64,000 nucleotides of DNA from Allokutzneria sp. A3M-2-11 16 (GTDB lineage Bacteria > Actinomycetota > Actinomycetes > Mycobacteriales > Pseudonocardiaceae): positions 2,480,001 through 2,544,000 of the forward strand of contig NZ_JANAVO010000001.1 of assembly GCF_024213555.1 (NCBI RefSeq), in the 5' to 3' direction. Under the pieces are notes generated by a model. It did no database searches. It was not told where the DNA came from and saw nothing but the letters and a program-made list of their open reading frames with translations. The stretch's first letter is position 1; every line of letters starts with the position of its first letter. Below are positions 30,494-41,600 of this stretch, piece after piece. Made by a program: the position numbers and the translations under genes.

Positions 30494-31129
30494 GTGACAA
30501 CCCCACCGCACCAGCCCGATCACCAGGGGCGCCTGGGCTATGCCCAGCACGGGCGGCCCGCGTTCGCCCCGCCGCGCCCGGAGGACGAGGGGAAGTCGCA
30601 CTTCATCCCGCAGCAGCACAAGCGGAAGAAGAACCAGGCGCGGTTCACCGTCCCGCTCGTGGTGGTCGCGCTCGTCCTCGCAGGCTACTTCCTGTTCCGG
30701 GGGGACGCGCAGAAGGTCGAGGCTGGCGAGTGCGTCGCGCTGGCCGGGGGCGGCGCCGATCCGACCGTGTCCATCGTGACCTGCGAAGACGTGCGCGCCA
30801 CGTACAAGGTGGCCAAGAAGCTCGACGACAGCGACGGGGCCTGCCCGCACGGCGACTACATCGAGTACTGGGAGCGCACCCGCCGAGCCGGTGGTCTCAA
30901 GCTCTGCCTGATGGCGAACGCGCGGGAAGGCGACTGCTTCGTGGTCACCGGCTCCGGGCAGGACACGGACCTGGTCAGAGCGCCGTGCTCACAGGAGGGC
31001 GCGATCCGCATCGTGAAGGCCCACGACGGCCTGTCCGACGGGAAGCTGTGCGGCAACCCGGACGCGGCGTGGACCTACAGCGAACCCGCCGTCACGTACT
31101 GCCTCGGCAAGCCGGACGCCGCCGCGTAG
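30494..31129 (+). CDS. LppU/SCO3897-like membrane-anchored protein
   Basis: A 211-residue protein: a proline/histidine-rich cytosolic N-terminus, a basic cluster HKRKKNQAR, one membrane helix (FTVPLVVVALVLAGYFLF, about 55-72) and an outer domain with six cysteines, probably three disulfides. The layout matches the LppU/SCO3897 family; the function is unknown. The GTG start follows AAGAGGA; it is divergent from the XPB gene. Confidence 0.7.
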   Translation: MTTPPHQPDHQGRLGYAQHGRPAFAPPRPEDEGKSHFIPQQHKRKKNQARFTVPLVVVALVLAGYFLFRGDAQKVEAGECVALAGGGADPTVSIVTCEDVRATYKVAKKLDDSDGACPHGDYIEYWERTRRAGGLKLCLMANAREGDCFVVTGSGQDTDLVRAPCSQEGAIRIVKAHDGLSDGKLCGNPDAAWTYSEPAVTYCLGKPDAAA

Positions 31130-31210
31130 CCCTCCGGGCTCTGCTCCGAACTACCCCAATCGTCGGTGAGCCCTGGTGGTGGCCATCACAGTGTGCTGAG
31201 ATCCGAAGCC

Positions 31211-32197
31211 ATGTCACGTCGTGCCCTGCTCGTCGGTGCCCTCGCCACAGCCGCAGTACTGGTCGCTGGATGCACCGCTGGTGCAAGCGGCAGCTCCTCC
31301 AGCGCTCCCATCACGGGACTGCGCATCATGGCCCCCGCGAAACCGGGTGGCGGTTGGCACCAGACCGCGCAGAGCCTCCAGGACGTGCTGCAGCGCGACC
31401 GGCTCGCCACGTCTCCGGTGCAGGTCTACAACGTCGAGGGCGCCGGCGGTGTCAACGGCCTCAACCAGTTGGCTGGGGAGAAGGACGACAAGGTCCTCAT
31501 GGTGATGGGCCAGGTCATGGTCGGCGGCATCATCAACGCGAACGCGCAGCGGACGCTGAAGGACAGCACCCCGATCGCGCGGCTGCTCGGCGAGAGCCTG
31601 GTGCTCGTGGTCCCGGCCACCACGGATTACCGCAACCTGGAGCAGTTCCTCTCCGAGTGGCGCCGCGACCCGAAGAAGATGGTGATCACCGGTGGTTCCG
31701 CGGGTGGGGCCGACCAGATCCTGGCCGGGCTGATCGCCGACCGCGTCGGCATCGACCCCGCGCAGATGAACTACGTGCCCAACAGCGGCGGCGGTGAGTC
31801 GATCACCAAGCTGCTCTCCGGCGAGGTCCAGGCCGGTATCTCCGGCGTCGGCGAGTACAAGGACCTGATCAAGTCCGGCAAGCTGCGCGCCATCGCGGTC
31901 TCCGGGCAGAAGCGCTCCAACCTGATCCCGGAGATCAAGACGCTGACCGAGCAGGGCATCGCGCTGAGCTACCTGAACTGGCGCGGTGTCGTCGCGCGGC
32001 CGGGGCTGTCGGACAGCGTGAAGCAGCAGTACATCGACATGATCAAGAAGATGCGGGACAGCCCGACCTGGCAGCAGGTCCTCAAGACCAACGACTGGGA
32101 GGACTCGTTCCTCACCGGTGACGAGTTCGCCAAGTTCATCGAGCAGGAGGACGGCACGGTGCGCAAGGCGCTCAAGGAGATCGGCGCCGTGAAGTGA
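31211..32197 (+). CDS. tctC: TTT transporter substrate-binding lipoprotein, copy 1
   Basis: Tripartite tricarboxylate transporter periplasmic-type receptor of 328 residues. Lipobox LVAGC at about residue 21. Core motifs: MAPAKPGGGWHQTAQ, NVEGAGGVNGLNQ, ITGGSAGGADQILAGLIAD and YLNWRGVVARPG. Ligands of the family are carboxylates such as citrate or tartrate; this one is unknown. The stop overlaps tctB (GTGA). About 60 percent or more of residues match copy 2 at 34.3 kb by eye. Confidence 0.92.
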   Translation: MSRRALLVGALATAAVLVAGCTAGASGSSSSAPITGLRIMAPAKPGGGWHQTAQSLQDVLQRDRLATSPVQVYNVEGAGGVNGLNQLAGEKDDKVLMVMGQVMVGGIINANAQRTLKDSTPIARLLGESLVLVVPATTDYRNLEQFLSEWRRDPKKMVITGGSAGGADQILAGLIADRVGIDPAQMNYVPNSGGGESITKLLSGEVQAGISGVGEYKDLIKSGKLRAIAVSGQKRSNLIPEIKTLTEQGIALSYLNWRGVVARPGLSDSVKQQYIDMIKKMRDSPTWQQVLKTNDWEDSFLTGDEFAKFIEQEDGTVRKALKEIGAVK

Positions 32198-32697
32198 GGG
32201 CCGGGTCCCGGCCGAGCGGAGAGCTGCTGCTGGTCCTCCTCCTCGCCGGACTGGGCGCCTACACGCTCGCCACCACCCCGTCGATCATGGTGCCGCCGAT
32301 GGCGGAGAACGCCGGGCCGCGGCTGTTCCCGTACCTGATCGGCGGGCTGCTCGTCGGGGTCGCCGTGCTGCTGGGCGCGCAGGTCCTGCGCGGCCGGTCC
32401 GCCCCGCCCGAGGAGGGCGAGGACGTCGACCCGGACGGCCGCACCGACTGGCGGGCCGTGCTGCTGCTGATCGTGCTGTTCGCCGCGCACGCCGTGCTCA
32501 TCGAGCCGATCGGCTGGCCGCTCGCCGCCGCGCTGCTGTTCTCCGGGGTCGCGATCGTGCTCGGGGCGCGGACCTGGTGGTTGATCGCGGTGAGCGCGCT
32601 CGTGCTGGCGGTCGGACTGTGGGCCGTCTTCGTGTTCGGTCTGGGCGCCTACCTCCCCGGCGGACCGTTGCAGGGGCTGGTGCATGGGCTCGCTTGA
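32194..32697 (+). CDS. tctB: TTT transporter small membrane subunit, copy 1
   Basis: A 167-residue protein with four membrane segments and the motif [13 protein letters not shown] typical of TctB. A cytosolic loop carries [10 protein letters not shown]. The GTG start overlaps tctC by four bases and its end overlaps tctA by 14 bases. Confidence 0.9.
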   Translation: MRAGSRPSGELLLVLLLAGLGAYTLATTPSIMVPPMAENAGPRLFPYLIGGLLVGVAVLLGAQVLRGRSAPPEEGEDVDPDGRTDWRAVLLLIVLFAAHAVLIEPIGWPLAAALLFSGVAIVLGARTWWLIAVSALVLAVGLWAVFVFGLGAYLPGGPLQGLVHGLA

Positions 32698-34174
32698 TCT
32701 CCTCCTCGACGGTTTCGCGAGCGCGCTGAGCGCCCAGAACCTGCTCTTCGCCTTCATCGGCGTGCTGCTGGGCACCCTGGTCGGAGTGCTGCCGGGGATC
32801 GGCCCGGCGATGACGGTCGCCCTGCTGCTGCCGATCACGTTCACCGTGCCGCCCGCCGCCGCGCTGATCATGTTCGCCGGGATCTACTACGGCGGCATGT
32901 ACGGCGGGTCGACCACGTCGATCCTGCTGAACACGCCGGGTGAGTCGGCGTCGGTCGTCACCGCGCTCGAGGGCAACAAGATGGCCAAGGCGGGCCGCGG
33001 CGCACAGGCGCTCGCGACCGCCGCGCTCGGTTCGTTCGTGGCGGGCACCATCGGCACGCTGCTGCTGTCGCTGGTCGCGGTCCCCGTCGCGACCTGGGCG
33101 ACCTCGCTGACCTCGGCCGACTACTTCGCGCTGACCGCGCTGGCGTTCTGCACCGTCGCGGCGATGCTGGGCAACTCGCCGCTGCGCGGGGTGGCCTCGC
33201 TCGCGGTCGGCCTCTACCTCGGCCTGATCGGCATCGACAAGATCACCGGGCAGTCCCGCTTCGCGATGGGCATCGACGAGCTCAACCGGGGCATCCCGGT
33301 GGTGATCGCCGCGGTCGGCCTCTTCGCGGTGGGGGAGTCGATCTACGTGGCCTCGCGGCTGCGGCACGGCCCGGTGAACGTCATCCCGGTGAGCCGGACC
33401 TGGGGGCTGCCCAAGGCGGACCTGAAGCGCTCGTGGAAGCCGTGGCTGCGCGGCACGTTCATCGGCTTCCCGATCGGCGCCGTCCCGGCGGGCGGTGCCG
33501 ACGTGACGACCTTCCTGTCGTACGCGACGGAGAAGAAGCTGGCGGGCAAGCGGGGCAACGAGTTCGGCAAGGGCGCCATCGAGGGCGTCGCCGGGCCCGA
33601 AGCCGCCAACAACGCCGCGGCGGCCGGGGTGCTCGTTCCGCTGCTCACGCTCGGCTTGCCCACCTCCGCCACGGCCGCGGTCATGCTCGCCGCGTTCACC
33701 AGCTACGGCATCCAGCCGGGGCCGCTGCTCTTCGACACCAAGCCGGAGCTGGTCTGGGCGCTGATCGCCTCGCTCTACCTGGGCAACGTGCTGCTGCTGG
33801 TGCTGAACCTGCCGCTGGCCGGGGTGTGGGTGAAGCTGCTGCGCATCCCGCGCCCCTACCTCTACGGCGGCATCCTGCTGTGCGCCTCGCTCGGCGCGTT
33901 CGCCTCCAGCCAGTCCGTCGCGGGCCTGCTCGTCCTCGTGGTGATCGGCGCGCTGGGGTTCGCCATGCGCCGCTACGGCTGGCCGATCGCGCCCGCGGTG
34001 CTGGGGCTGATCCTCGGCCCGGTCGCCGAGGAGAACCTGCGCAAGGCGTTGCAGATCAGCCAGGGCGATGCGGGCGCCTTGCTGTCGAGCACGTTTTCGA
34101 AGATCATGTTCACATTGGCGCTGTTGGCGATCTTTCTGCCGCTGATTCTGCGCAGGAGAACGCGAAGCGATTAA
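32684..34174 (+). CDS. tctA: TTT transporter large membrane subunit, copy 1
   Basis: A 496-residue carrier with about 12 membrane segments and the family signatures [58 protein letters not shown] and [13 protein letters not shown]. Energised by ion gradient, not ATP. It is the last gene of the first TTT operon; 157 A/T-richer bases separate it from the second. Confidence 0.95.
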   Translation: MGSLDLLLDGFASALSAQNLLFAFIGVLLGTLVGVLPGIGPAMTVALLLPITFTVPPAAALIMFAGIYYGGMYGGSTTSILLNTPGESASVVTALEGNKMAKAGRGAQALATAALGSFVAGTIGTLLLSLVAVPVATWATSLTSADYFALTALAFCTVAAMLGNSPLRGVASLAVGLYLGLIGIDKITGQSRFAMGIDELNRGIPVVIAAVGLFAVGESIYVASRLRHGPVNVIPVSRTWGLPKADLKRSWKPWLRGTFIGFPIGAVPAGGADVTTFLSYATEKKLAGKRGNEFGKGAIEGVAGPEAANNAAAAGVLVPLLTLGLPTSATAAVMLAAFTSYGIQPGPLLFDTKPELVWALIASLYLGNVLLLVLNLPLAGVWVKLLRIPRPYLYGGILLCASLGAFASSQSVAGLLVLVVIGALGFAMRRYGWPIAPAVLGLILGPVAEENLRKALQISQGDAGALLSSTFSKIMFTLALLAIFLPLILRRRTRSD

Positions 34175-34331
34175 CAAATATTAATTTCTGAATACGCCGA
34201 ATATTCACTCCCGATGTGCGCTCATCGGGTGCTCTGTGCTGGGATGCGGCGAGCCGGTGCCGAACTTTCTCAATTCACCGTGAAAAGTTCACGCCTGCAC
34301 AAGATCACGTACCAGCTAAGGAAGCCGCCCC

Positions 34332-35312
34332 GTGACACGACGCCGCCCGTTCCTTGTCGCCCCACTACTCCTCGCCGCCAGCCTCATCGCGGGCTGCACC
34401 AGCTCCTCCGCCTCGGGGGACGATTCCATCGACGGCCTGCGGATCATGGTCCCGGCCAAGCCCGGGGGCGGCTGGCACCAGACCGCGCAGGCCCTGCAGG
34501 ACGTGCTGCAGCGAGAAAAACTCGCGACCGGCGTCCAGGTTTTCAATCTGGAGGGTCCCGGCGGCGTCGCCGGGCTGAACAAGCTCGTCGGCGAAAAGGA
34601 CGACGAACTGCTCATGCAGATGGGCAAGGTGATGGTCGCGGGCATCATCAACAACAAGTCCGAGAAGACGCTCAAGGACACCACCCCGATCGCCCGCCTC
34701 ACCGGTGAGAGCCTGGCGCTGGTGGTGCCCGCCGACACCCCCTTCCGCAATCTCGAGCAGTTCCTCACGCACTGGCGCGGTGACCCCAAGGGCACCGTGA
34801 TCACCGGCGGCTACGTCGCCGACGTCGACCACATCCTGGCCGGGCTGATCGCCGACCGCGTCGGCATCGACCCCGCGCAGCTGACCTACCTGCCCAACGC
34901 GGGCGGTGGCGAGTCGGTCGCCCGGTTGCTCTCCGGCGAGGCCAAGGCGGGCATCTCCGGCATCACCGAGTACTCCGAGCACATCAAGGCGGGCAAGCTG
35001 CGGGCGATCGCCGTGTCCGGTGCCCATCGCTCCAAGCTGCTCCCCGAGGTCAAGACGCTGACGGAACAGGGCATGGGGCTGACCTACCTGAACTGGCGCG
35101 GAGTGGTCGCGCGCCCCGGACTCAGCGAGCAGGCCAAGCAGCGGCTGGTCAACGCGGTGACCAAGATGCACTCCTCGCCCGCGTGGAAGCAGACGCTCAA
35201 GGCCAAGGACTGGGACGACGCGTTCCTGGTCGGCCCCGAGTTCACCAGCTACATCGAGACCGAGGATGCTGCCGCGAGGAAGGTGCTCCGAGAGATCGGT
35301 CTGGTGAACTAG
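34332..35312 (+). CDS. tctC: TTT transporter substrate-binding lipoprotein, copy 2
   Basis: A 326-residue paralogue of the first receptor, with lipobox LIAGC, MVPAKPGGGWHQTAQALQDV and YLNWRGVVARPG. Differences concentrate in the ligand-facing segment: ITGGYVADVDHILAG here against ITGGSAGGADQILAG in copy 1. This suggests a different carboxylate ligand (inference). The GTG start is preceded by an AAGGAAG-like site, and the upstream gap holds AT-rich sequence suited to a promoter. Confidence 0.92.
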   Translation: MTRRRPFLVAPLLLAASLIAGCTSSSASGDDSIDGLRIMVPAKPGGGWHQTAQALQDVLQREKLATGVQVFNLEGPGGVAGLNKLVGEKDDELLMQMGKVMVAGIINNKSEKTLKDTTPIARLTGESLALVVPADTPFRNLEQFLTHWRGDPKGTVITGGYVADVDHILAGLIADRVGIDPAQLTYLPNAGGGESVARLLSGEAKAGISGITEYSEHIKAGKLRAIAVSGAHRSKLLPEVKTLTEQGMGLTYLNWRGVVARPGLSEQAKQRLVNAVTKMHSSPAWKQTLKAKDWDDAFLVGPEFTSYIETEDAAARKVLREIGLVN

Positions 35313-35316
35313 CTTG

Positions 35317-35802
35317 GTGCCAAAGCACTTCAGCGGCGAGCTGCTGCTCGCTGTTCTGCTCGCGGCCGCGGGCGGCTACGTCCTCGTGCGGACCCCGGCC
35401 ATCGTGGTGCCGCCCAGCGCCGCGGTGGCCGGGCCGCGGCTGTTCCCGTACCTGGTCGGCGGCCTGCTGGTGCTGATCGCGGTCCTGCTCGCCGTGCAGG
35501 TCCTGCGCGGCAGGGCGGCCCCGCCCGAGGAGGGTGAGGACGTCGACCCGAGCCGCCGGACCGACTGGCGGGCGATGCTCGTGGTGATCGTGCTCTTCGC
35601 GGCGCACGCGCTGCTGATCGAGCCGATCGGCTGGCCGCTCGCGGCGACGGTGCTCTTCGCGGGCACCGCGGCCGCGCTCGGCGCCCGTCGCTGGCCGGTC
35701 ATCCTGGTCAGCTCGTTCGCGCTGGCCATCGGCCTGTGGGCGGTGTTCGTCTTCGGCCTCGGCGCCTACCTGCCCGGCGGTCCCTTCCAGATGTGGACGT
35801 GA
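35317..35802 (+). CDS. tctB: TTT transporter small membrane subunit, copy 2
   Basis: About 161 residues, four membrane segments, with [12 protein letters not shown] and the same [10 protein letters not shown] loop as copy 1. The start is GTG, with a TTG one codon earlier as an alternative. It begins four bases after the tctC stop and is followed at once by tctA. Confidence 0.9.
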   Translation: MPKHFSGELLLAVLLAAAGGYVLVRTPAIVVPPSAAVAGPRLFPYLVGGLLVLIAVLLAVQVLRGRAAPPEEGEDVDPSRRTDWRAMLVVIVLFAAHALLIEPIGWPLAATVLFAGTAAALGARRWPVILVSSFALAIGLWAVFVFGLGAYLPGGPFQMWT

Positions 35803-35805
35803 GGC

Positions 35806-37317
35806 GTGAACTCCTTCGACTACCTCATGCAGGGCTTCGCCTCGGCCCTGACGCCGCAGAGCCTGATGTTCGCGCTGCTCGGCGTGCTGCTGGGCACCCT
35901 GGTCGGCGTCCTGCCGGGGATCGGCCCCGCGATGACCGTCGCGCTGCTGCTGCCGATCACCTTCTCGGTGCCCGCGACCTCGGCGTTCATCCTGTTCGCC
36001 GGGGTCTTCTACGGCGGCATGTACGGCGGGTCGACCACGTCGATCCTGCTGAACACCCCCGGTGAGTCGGCGTCGATCATCACCGCGCTCGAAGGCAACA
36101 AGATGGCCAAGCTCGGCCGAGGGGCGCAGGCGCTGGCCACCGCGGCGATCGGCTCGTTCGTCGCGGGCACCATCGGCACCGTGCTGCTGGCCCTGCTCGC
36201 GCCGGTGATGGCGGACTGGGCGGTGACGCTGACCTCGGCCGACTACTTCGCGCTGGTGGTGCTGGCCTTCTGCACCGTCTCCGCGATGCTCGGCGCCTCA
36301 CCGCTGCGCGGGGTGGCGTCGCTGACGGTCGGGCTGGCGCTCGGGCTGATCGGGCTGGACTCGGTCTCCGGCCAGCCGCGGTTCACCTTCGGCCTGTTCG
36401 AGCTGGCCAACGGGGTCGACGTGGTGATCGCCGCGGTCGGCATGTTCGCGGTCGGGGAGACGCTGTACGTGGCGTCCCGGATGCGGCACGCGCCACCGAA
36501 GCTGGTGCCGGTGAACCGGACGTGGTGGCTGCCGAAGGAGGACCTGAAGCGGTCCTGGAAGCCGTGGCTGCGCGGCACGTTCATCGGCTTCCCGCTCGGC
36601 GTGATGCCCGCGGGCGGCCCGGTGGTGACGACCTTCCTCTCCTACGCGGTGGAGAAGAAGCTGTCGAAGCACCCGGAGGAGTTCGGCAAGGGCGCCATCG
36701 AGGGCGTCGCCGGTCCGGAGGCGGCCAACAACGCCGCGGTCGCGGGCGTGCTGGTGCCGCTGCTCACGCTCGGCCTGCCCACCTCGGCGACCGCGGCGAT
36801 CATGCTGTCGGCCTTCGGCAGCTACGGCATCCAGCCGGGACCGCTGCTCTTCGAGATGCAGCCCGAGCTGGTCTGGACGCTGATCGCCTCGCTGTGCATC
36901 GGCAACGTGATGCTGCTGGTGCTGAACCTGCCGCTGGCCGGGATCTGGGTGAAGGTCCTGCAGATCCCGCGTCCTTATCTCTACGCGGGCATCCTCGTGT
37001 GCGCCTCGCTCGGCGCCTACGCGTCCAGCCAGTCCTGGCAGGGGCTGCTCGTCCTGCTCGGCATCGGCATGCTCAGCTACGCCATGCGCCGCTACGGCTG
37101 GCCGGTGGTGCCCGCGGTCGTCGGCCTGATCCTGGGGCCGATCGCCGAGGACAACCTGCGCAAGACGCTGCTGGTCAGCCAGGGCGATCCGGCCGCGCTC
37201 GTCGGTACGCCGTTCGCGCAAGCGATGCTCGCGCTGGCGCTGCTCGCGATCACCGTTCCGCTGATCATGAAGACCCGGGCGCGGCGACGCCTTCCCGGAC
37301 AGCGCGCGGCCGGTTGA
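35806..37317 (+). CDS. tctA: TTT transporter large membrane subunit, copy 2
   Basis: A 503-residue paralogue of the first TctA with all family motifs, including [17 protein letters not shown] and [20 protein letters not shown]. By eye it is more similar to copy 1 than the receptors are to each other, as expected after operon duplication with receptor divergence. GTG start. Confidence 0.95.
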   Translation: MNSFDYLMQGFASALTPQSLMFALLGVLLGTLVGVLPGIGPAMTVALLLPITFSVPATSAFILFAGVFYGGMYGGSTTSILLNTPGESASIITALEGNKMAKLGRGAQALATAAIGSFVAGTIGTVLLALLAPVMADWAVTLTSADYFALVVLAFCTVSAMLGASPLRGVASLTVGLALGLIGLDSVSGQPRFTFGLFELANGVDVVIAAVGMFAVGETLYVASRMRHAPPKLVPVNRTWWLPKEDLKRSWKPWLRGTFIGFPLGVMPAGGPVVTTFLSYAVEKKLSKHPEEFGKGAIEGVAGPEAANNAAVAGVLVPLLTLGLPTSATAAIMLSAFGSYGIQPGPLLFEMQPELVWTLIASLCIGNVMLLVLNLPLAGIWVKVLQIPRPYLYAGILVCASLGAYASSQSWQGLLVLLGIGMLSYAMRRYGWPVVPAVVGLILGPIAEDNLRKTLLVSQGDPAALVGTPFAQAMLALALLAITVPLIMKTRARRRLPGQRAAG

Positions 37318-37324
37318 CGCGCAC

Positions 37325-37356
37325 GAGGGGCGCCCCATGCCCCTGGGGCGCCCCTC
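37325..37356 (+). terminator. Hairpin after the second TTT operon
   Basis: A perfect 12-bp stem GAGGGGCGCCCC/GGGGCGCCCCTC with an 8-base loop. It lies between the convergent tctA and the lipoprotein gene and may serve both. Confidence 0.8.
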
Positions 37357-37403
37357 TCAGGGGACAACCAGAACTCCTGAAGACGTTCCTTCTATATAAA
37401 GGT

Positions 37404-38387
37404 CTAGGAAACCCTCGCCGGAGGCAGCAGCTGCTGCACGTCCAGGCGGCTGGTCAGCAGCTGCGAGGTCTCCATCATGTCGGCGACCCGCTGCAGCCGG
37501 ACCGGGTTGATCGACATCGGGTAGGTGCCCACCGAGACGAGGCCCGCGGCCTGCGCGTCGACCTCGGCGTACTCGGTCAGCACCTCCTGCACGGCGAGCT
37601 TGTTGGTCCCGAGCTCCTGCGCCTTCTCCAGCACGTTGCGGAATGCAGCGAGGGTCTTCGGGTAGGAGTCGGCGAACTTCTTGCTCGCCGCGTAGCCGGA
37701 CATCGGGAAGTCGAGGGTGTAGCCGCGGGCGGTGTCGGTCAGCACCCGTGCGCCCATCGAGCGCTGGGCTTTCGTGATCCAGGGCTCGACCATCCAGGCC
37801 GCGTCCACCGACTTGTTCCTCAGCGCGTCGGCCATGTCGGCGAACGCGATCGGCGACCACTTGATGTTGTCTTTTTTGACATTTGCGGTCTGCAAAACGC
37901 TCTCGGTGGTCAGCGTGCCGAGGTCGTCCTTTCGGTTCACCGCGATTTTCGGCTTTTGAATCTCGCCGGGGTTGTCGTAGTCGGAATCGGCCAGCGTGAC
38001 CAGCGCCATGGTGTTGCGCGCCGCCTGGTAGGCCTCGCCCTGGAGCTGGAGTTCCTTGCCGGAGTGCACGGCGCGCAACAGGGTGACGTGGCTGGCGAAG
38101 GCGATGTCGAGGGTCTGGCTCTCCAGCTGCTGCACCGCGGAGTTGTCGTCGTTGACCACGATCAGCTCGACCTGCAGGCCCGCCGCGGAGAACAGTTTTT
38201 CGTTGCGGGCCAGGTAGAGCGGGGCGACGTCGACGCTGGGCAGCACGCCGATGCGCAGCGTGCCGCGCTCCGGCTTCGGCGCCGCGGCCTCCTCCGTGCT
38301 GGTGAACAGCCCGCAGCCGCTGACGCTGGCCAGCACGACCGCGCTGGCCAGCAGCGCGGACGCGCGCCGGAAGGCTCGGATCGTCAT
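37404..38387 (-). CDS. NMT1/SsuA-type substrate-binding lipoprotein (orphan)
   Basis: A 327-residue lipoprotein: signal with lipobox VSGCG near residue 24, then LRIGVLPSVDVAPLYLARN, QTLDIAFASHVTLLRAV and DAAWMVEPWI, which fit the ABC receptors for nitrate, sulfonate or thiamine precursors. No permease or ATPase gene adjoins it. The start is the ATG after GAGGAG; an upstream in-frame ATG was rejected. It is divergent from the conservon, whose sensor protein carries a nitrate/nitrite-sensing-type domain. Confidence 0.85.
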   Translation of the reverse strand: MTIRAFRRASALLASAVVLASVSGCGLFTSTEEAAAPKPERGTLRIGVLPSVDVAPLYLARNEKLFSAAGLQVELIVVNDDNSAVQQLESQTLDIAFASHVTLLRAVHSGKELQLQGEAYQAARNTMALVTLADSDYDNPGEIQKPKIAVNRKDDLGTLTTESVLQTANVKKDNIKWSPIAFADMADALRNKSVDAAWMVEPWITKAQRSMGARVLTDTARGYTLDFPMSGYAASKKFADSYPKTLAAFRNVLEKAQELGTNKLAVQEVLTEYAEVDAQAAGLVSVGTYPMSINPVRLQRVADMMETSQLLTSRLDVQQLLPPARVS

Positions 38388-38698
38388 GCCGACTCCTCGT
38401 TCGTTGATCAACTCACGGTGACATGCCATCGAAGGCGTGGCGATGCTATCCACCCACATGAGGGAATAGAGTCACAACTTCGGACACTGTCCGCTGTCTC
38501 ATCTTCCCGTTCGCTGGTCCGTACCACTACGCTCCCCTGCCTAGCGACCCGTGGCCCGGAGCAGGGGAAGTCCGCTGCTCAGCGCTGGTGAGGCTGGCGT
38601 TGGCGGCCGGGACTGTGCTGCAATGCGGCCCGCATTCGCAAGTCCGACCTCGGTCCGGGGAGGGATCGAGTTACTGCTGCCGGAAGAGGAAGCCCAGG
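38388..38698. promoter_or_regulatory. Divergent control region between the lipoprotein gene and cvnA
   Basis: No gene is seen. A perfect short palindrome CGGACA-C-TGTCCG lies at 38481-38493, near the middle, a candidate operator for one or both genes. Promoter elements could not be fixed with confidence. Confidence 0.4.
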
Positions 38699-41600
38699 GT
38701 GGCGCGTCGAGAGAGAGGTCCCAGCCGGACCGGTGAAGGGGAAGCCCTTCTTGCCGAAAACCCCGAAACGGGTGACGGGACGGCTGCGAAGCGTGACGGA
38801 GACGAGGCGGGTACCAGCGCCGCCGCGTCGGCCGTGACGCCGGTGACCGACACCGAACAGGACCCGCCCGCCTCGCGGTGGCGGCTGCGGAACTGGCGGC
38901 TGCGCACGAAGCTGCTCGCGGTCCTGCTCATCCCCACCGCCGCGGCCCTCGCGCTCGGCGGGCTGCGGGTGACCACCGACCTCGCCGCCGCGACCAAGCT
39001 GGAGCAGCTGGCCAACCAGGTCCGGCTCAGCGGCACGATCTCGGTCCTGGTGCACAACCTCCAGCGCGAACGCGACCTGACCGTGCGCTACGTCTCCAGC
39101 GGGCGCAGCGGCGACCAGGTCGTGATGGAGCGGCAGCGCAAGCGCGTCGTCGACTCGGTCGACGAGTTCCGCAAGCAGGTCAAGGAACTGGGGCCGGAAC
39201 TGGCCCCCGGCAACGCGGCCACCTACGACAAGGCCGCCCAGCAGCTCGACCGGCTCACCAAGCTCCGCCTCGCGGTCAACGGCCAGGACTCCCGCTACCC
39301 CGAGGAAGCGCTGCTGCGCTCCTACAGCGAGTCCATCGACGAGCTGCTCTCGCTGACCGAGCTCGGCCTCGCCCAGACCGACAACCCGGCGCTGATGAAC
39401 CTGCAGGCCACCGTGCTGTCGGCGGCCAGGGTGAAGGAGCAGACCTCGCGCAAGCGGGCGATCCTGCTCGACGCGCTGCAGCAGAAGAAGTTCGCGCCGG
39501 GCCAGCTGCGCCAGCTGCTCGCCGTCGACGCCGAGCTGCAGGCCGCGCGCAACGACTTCCGCAAGGCGGCCACCTCCGAGCAGCGCAGGCTCTTCGACGA
39601 CATGGTGACCGGCTTCATCGTCGACGTCGCCAACAACATCGAGGAATCGGCGCTGCAGAACGCCGAGTCCGGACAGGCGCTCGCCGCCACCCCCGAGCAG
39701 TGGGACGTCGCGGCGACCCTGACCGTGAACCTGATCTACGACGTCGAGTCCAAGCTGCTCGAGCAGCTGCGCGACGACAGCTCCAGCCTGGCCACCACGG
39801 CCAGCACCAACGCCGTCCGCGACTCCGCGCTCGTGCTCGGCGCCCTGGCCCTCGCGGTGATCCTGGCGCTGTTCGTCGCCCGGTCCCTGCTGCGCCCGCT
39901 CCGCGTGCTGCGCAAGACCGCGCTCGCCGTCGCCGACCACCAGCTGCCGGACGCGGTGGAGAAGATCCTCGCCGCGCCGAACCCGACCGAGGCGTCCAAG
40001 ATCGCCGTCGCGCCGGTGCCGGTGCACACCACCGAGGAGATCGGCCAGGTGGCCCGGTCCTTCGACGCGGTGCACGGCGAGGCCGTCCGGCTGGCCGCCG
40101 AGCAGGCGATCCTGCGCGACAACGTCAACGCGATGTTCGTCAACCTCTCCCGCCGCAGCCAGGCGCTGGTGGAGCGGCAGCTGAACCTGATCGACCGGCT
40201 GGAGCAGGACGAGCAGGACCCCGACCAGCTGTCCAACCTCTTCGAGCTGGACCACCTGGCCACCCGGATGCGCCGCAACAGCGAGAACCTGCTGGTGCTC
40301 TCCGGCAACGACCTCACCCGCAGGCTCACCAAGCCGGTGCCGATCTCCGATGTCATCGGCGCCGCGGTCTCCGAGGTCGAGCAGTACGCCAGGGTCCAGG
40401 TCGGCCAGGCCCCGGACCTGGCGATCCAGGGCCGCGCGGTGAACGACCTGGTGCACCTGGTCGCCGAGCTGCTGGACAACGCGACCGCGTTCTCCGACCC
40501 GCAGACCAAGGTCGTCGTGCGGACCGCGCGGACCCGCAAGGGCGAGCTCGCGGTGGAGATCTCCGACCGCGGGGTCGGCATGCCCGACGTCGAGATCCGC
40601 GAGGCCAACCAGCGGCTGGCCGAGCCGCCGGACGTCGACGTCGCCGTGTCCCGCCGGATGGGCCTGTTCGTGGTCGGCAGGCTGGCCAAGCGGCACCAGG
40701 TCCAGGTCAAGCTGCGCTCCAACGAGGACATCGAGGGCGGCACCACCGCGCTCGTGGTGATCCCCGCCGACCTGGTGCAGCCGGTCCCGCCGCGCACCAC
40801 CACCCTCGGCGGTCCGGTCACCGGCACCGTGACCGGCACCGTCGCCCCGGTCGGCCAGCCGAGCATGCCCAGCTCGCCCAGCCAGGTGAGCCAGCCCAGC
40901 AGGCCCGCGCCGGAGTTCCAGACGAACTCGCTGTTCGTGCACACCCCGGCCGAGACCAGCCAGGCGTCGGCGTCGAGCTACCCGAGCGCCACCGGCACCG
41001 GCACCGGCGCCCCGCCGCTGACGGTCGGCGACGTCACCCGGGCGCTCGCCGAGGCCGACCGCGTAGAAGAGACAGGCGAACAGGACGACCGGGAACCGGC
41101 CCAGCCGCTGGGACTGGACGTGCAGGTGGTCGCGGCCGGGGGCGAGCTGGACCCGGCCAAGCCGCCCGCGCTGCCGGTCGACGAGCAGCCCGCCGTGCGC
41201 TACGAGGACGAGCGGCCCGACCAGAACGGCCAGTTCTCCGGCTCCTGCGACGCCGCGCCGGTCGACGGTCCCGCCAAGCCCGCCTTCAACGGCACCAGGC
41301 CGAGGGAGATCCCCCGCGACGACGCGCCGACCGAGCGGTTGCCGATATACGAGGAGATCCTCTCCCAGTGGTTCCAGGCGGCCGAGCCCGAGCAGGCCGC
41401 GCCCGCCAGGGAGATGCCGCTCGGCGAGCCCGCGCTCAGCGCCACCGTCGACGAGCCGCTGGTGCCGCAGGCCCCGGCCAAGCCGGAACCCCCGCAGCCG
41501 CAGCAGCAGCCGAAGCAGGGCGCGCTGCCCAAGCGGCAGCGGGCCGTCCGGTCCGCCCCGGCGGACAAGCCCGCCGCTCCCACCGCCCAGGAGACGACCT

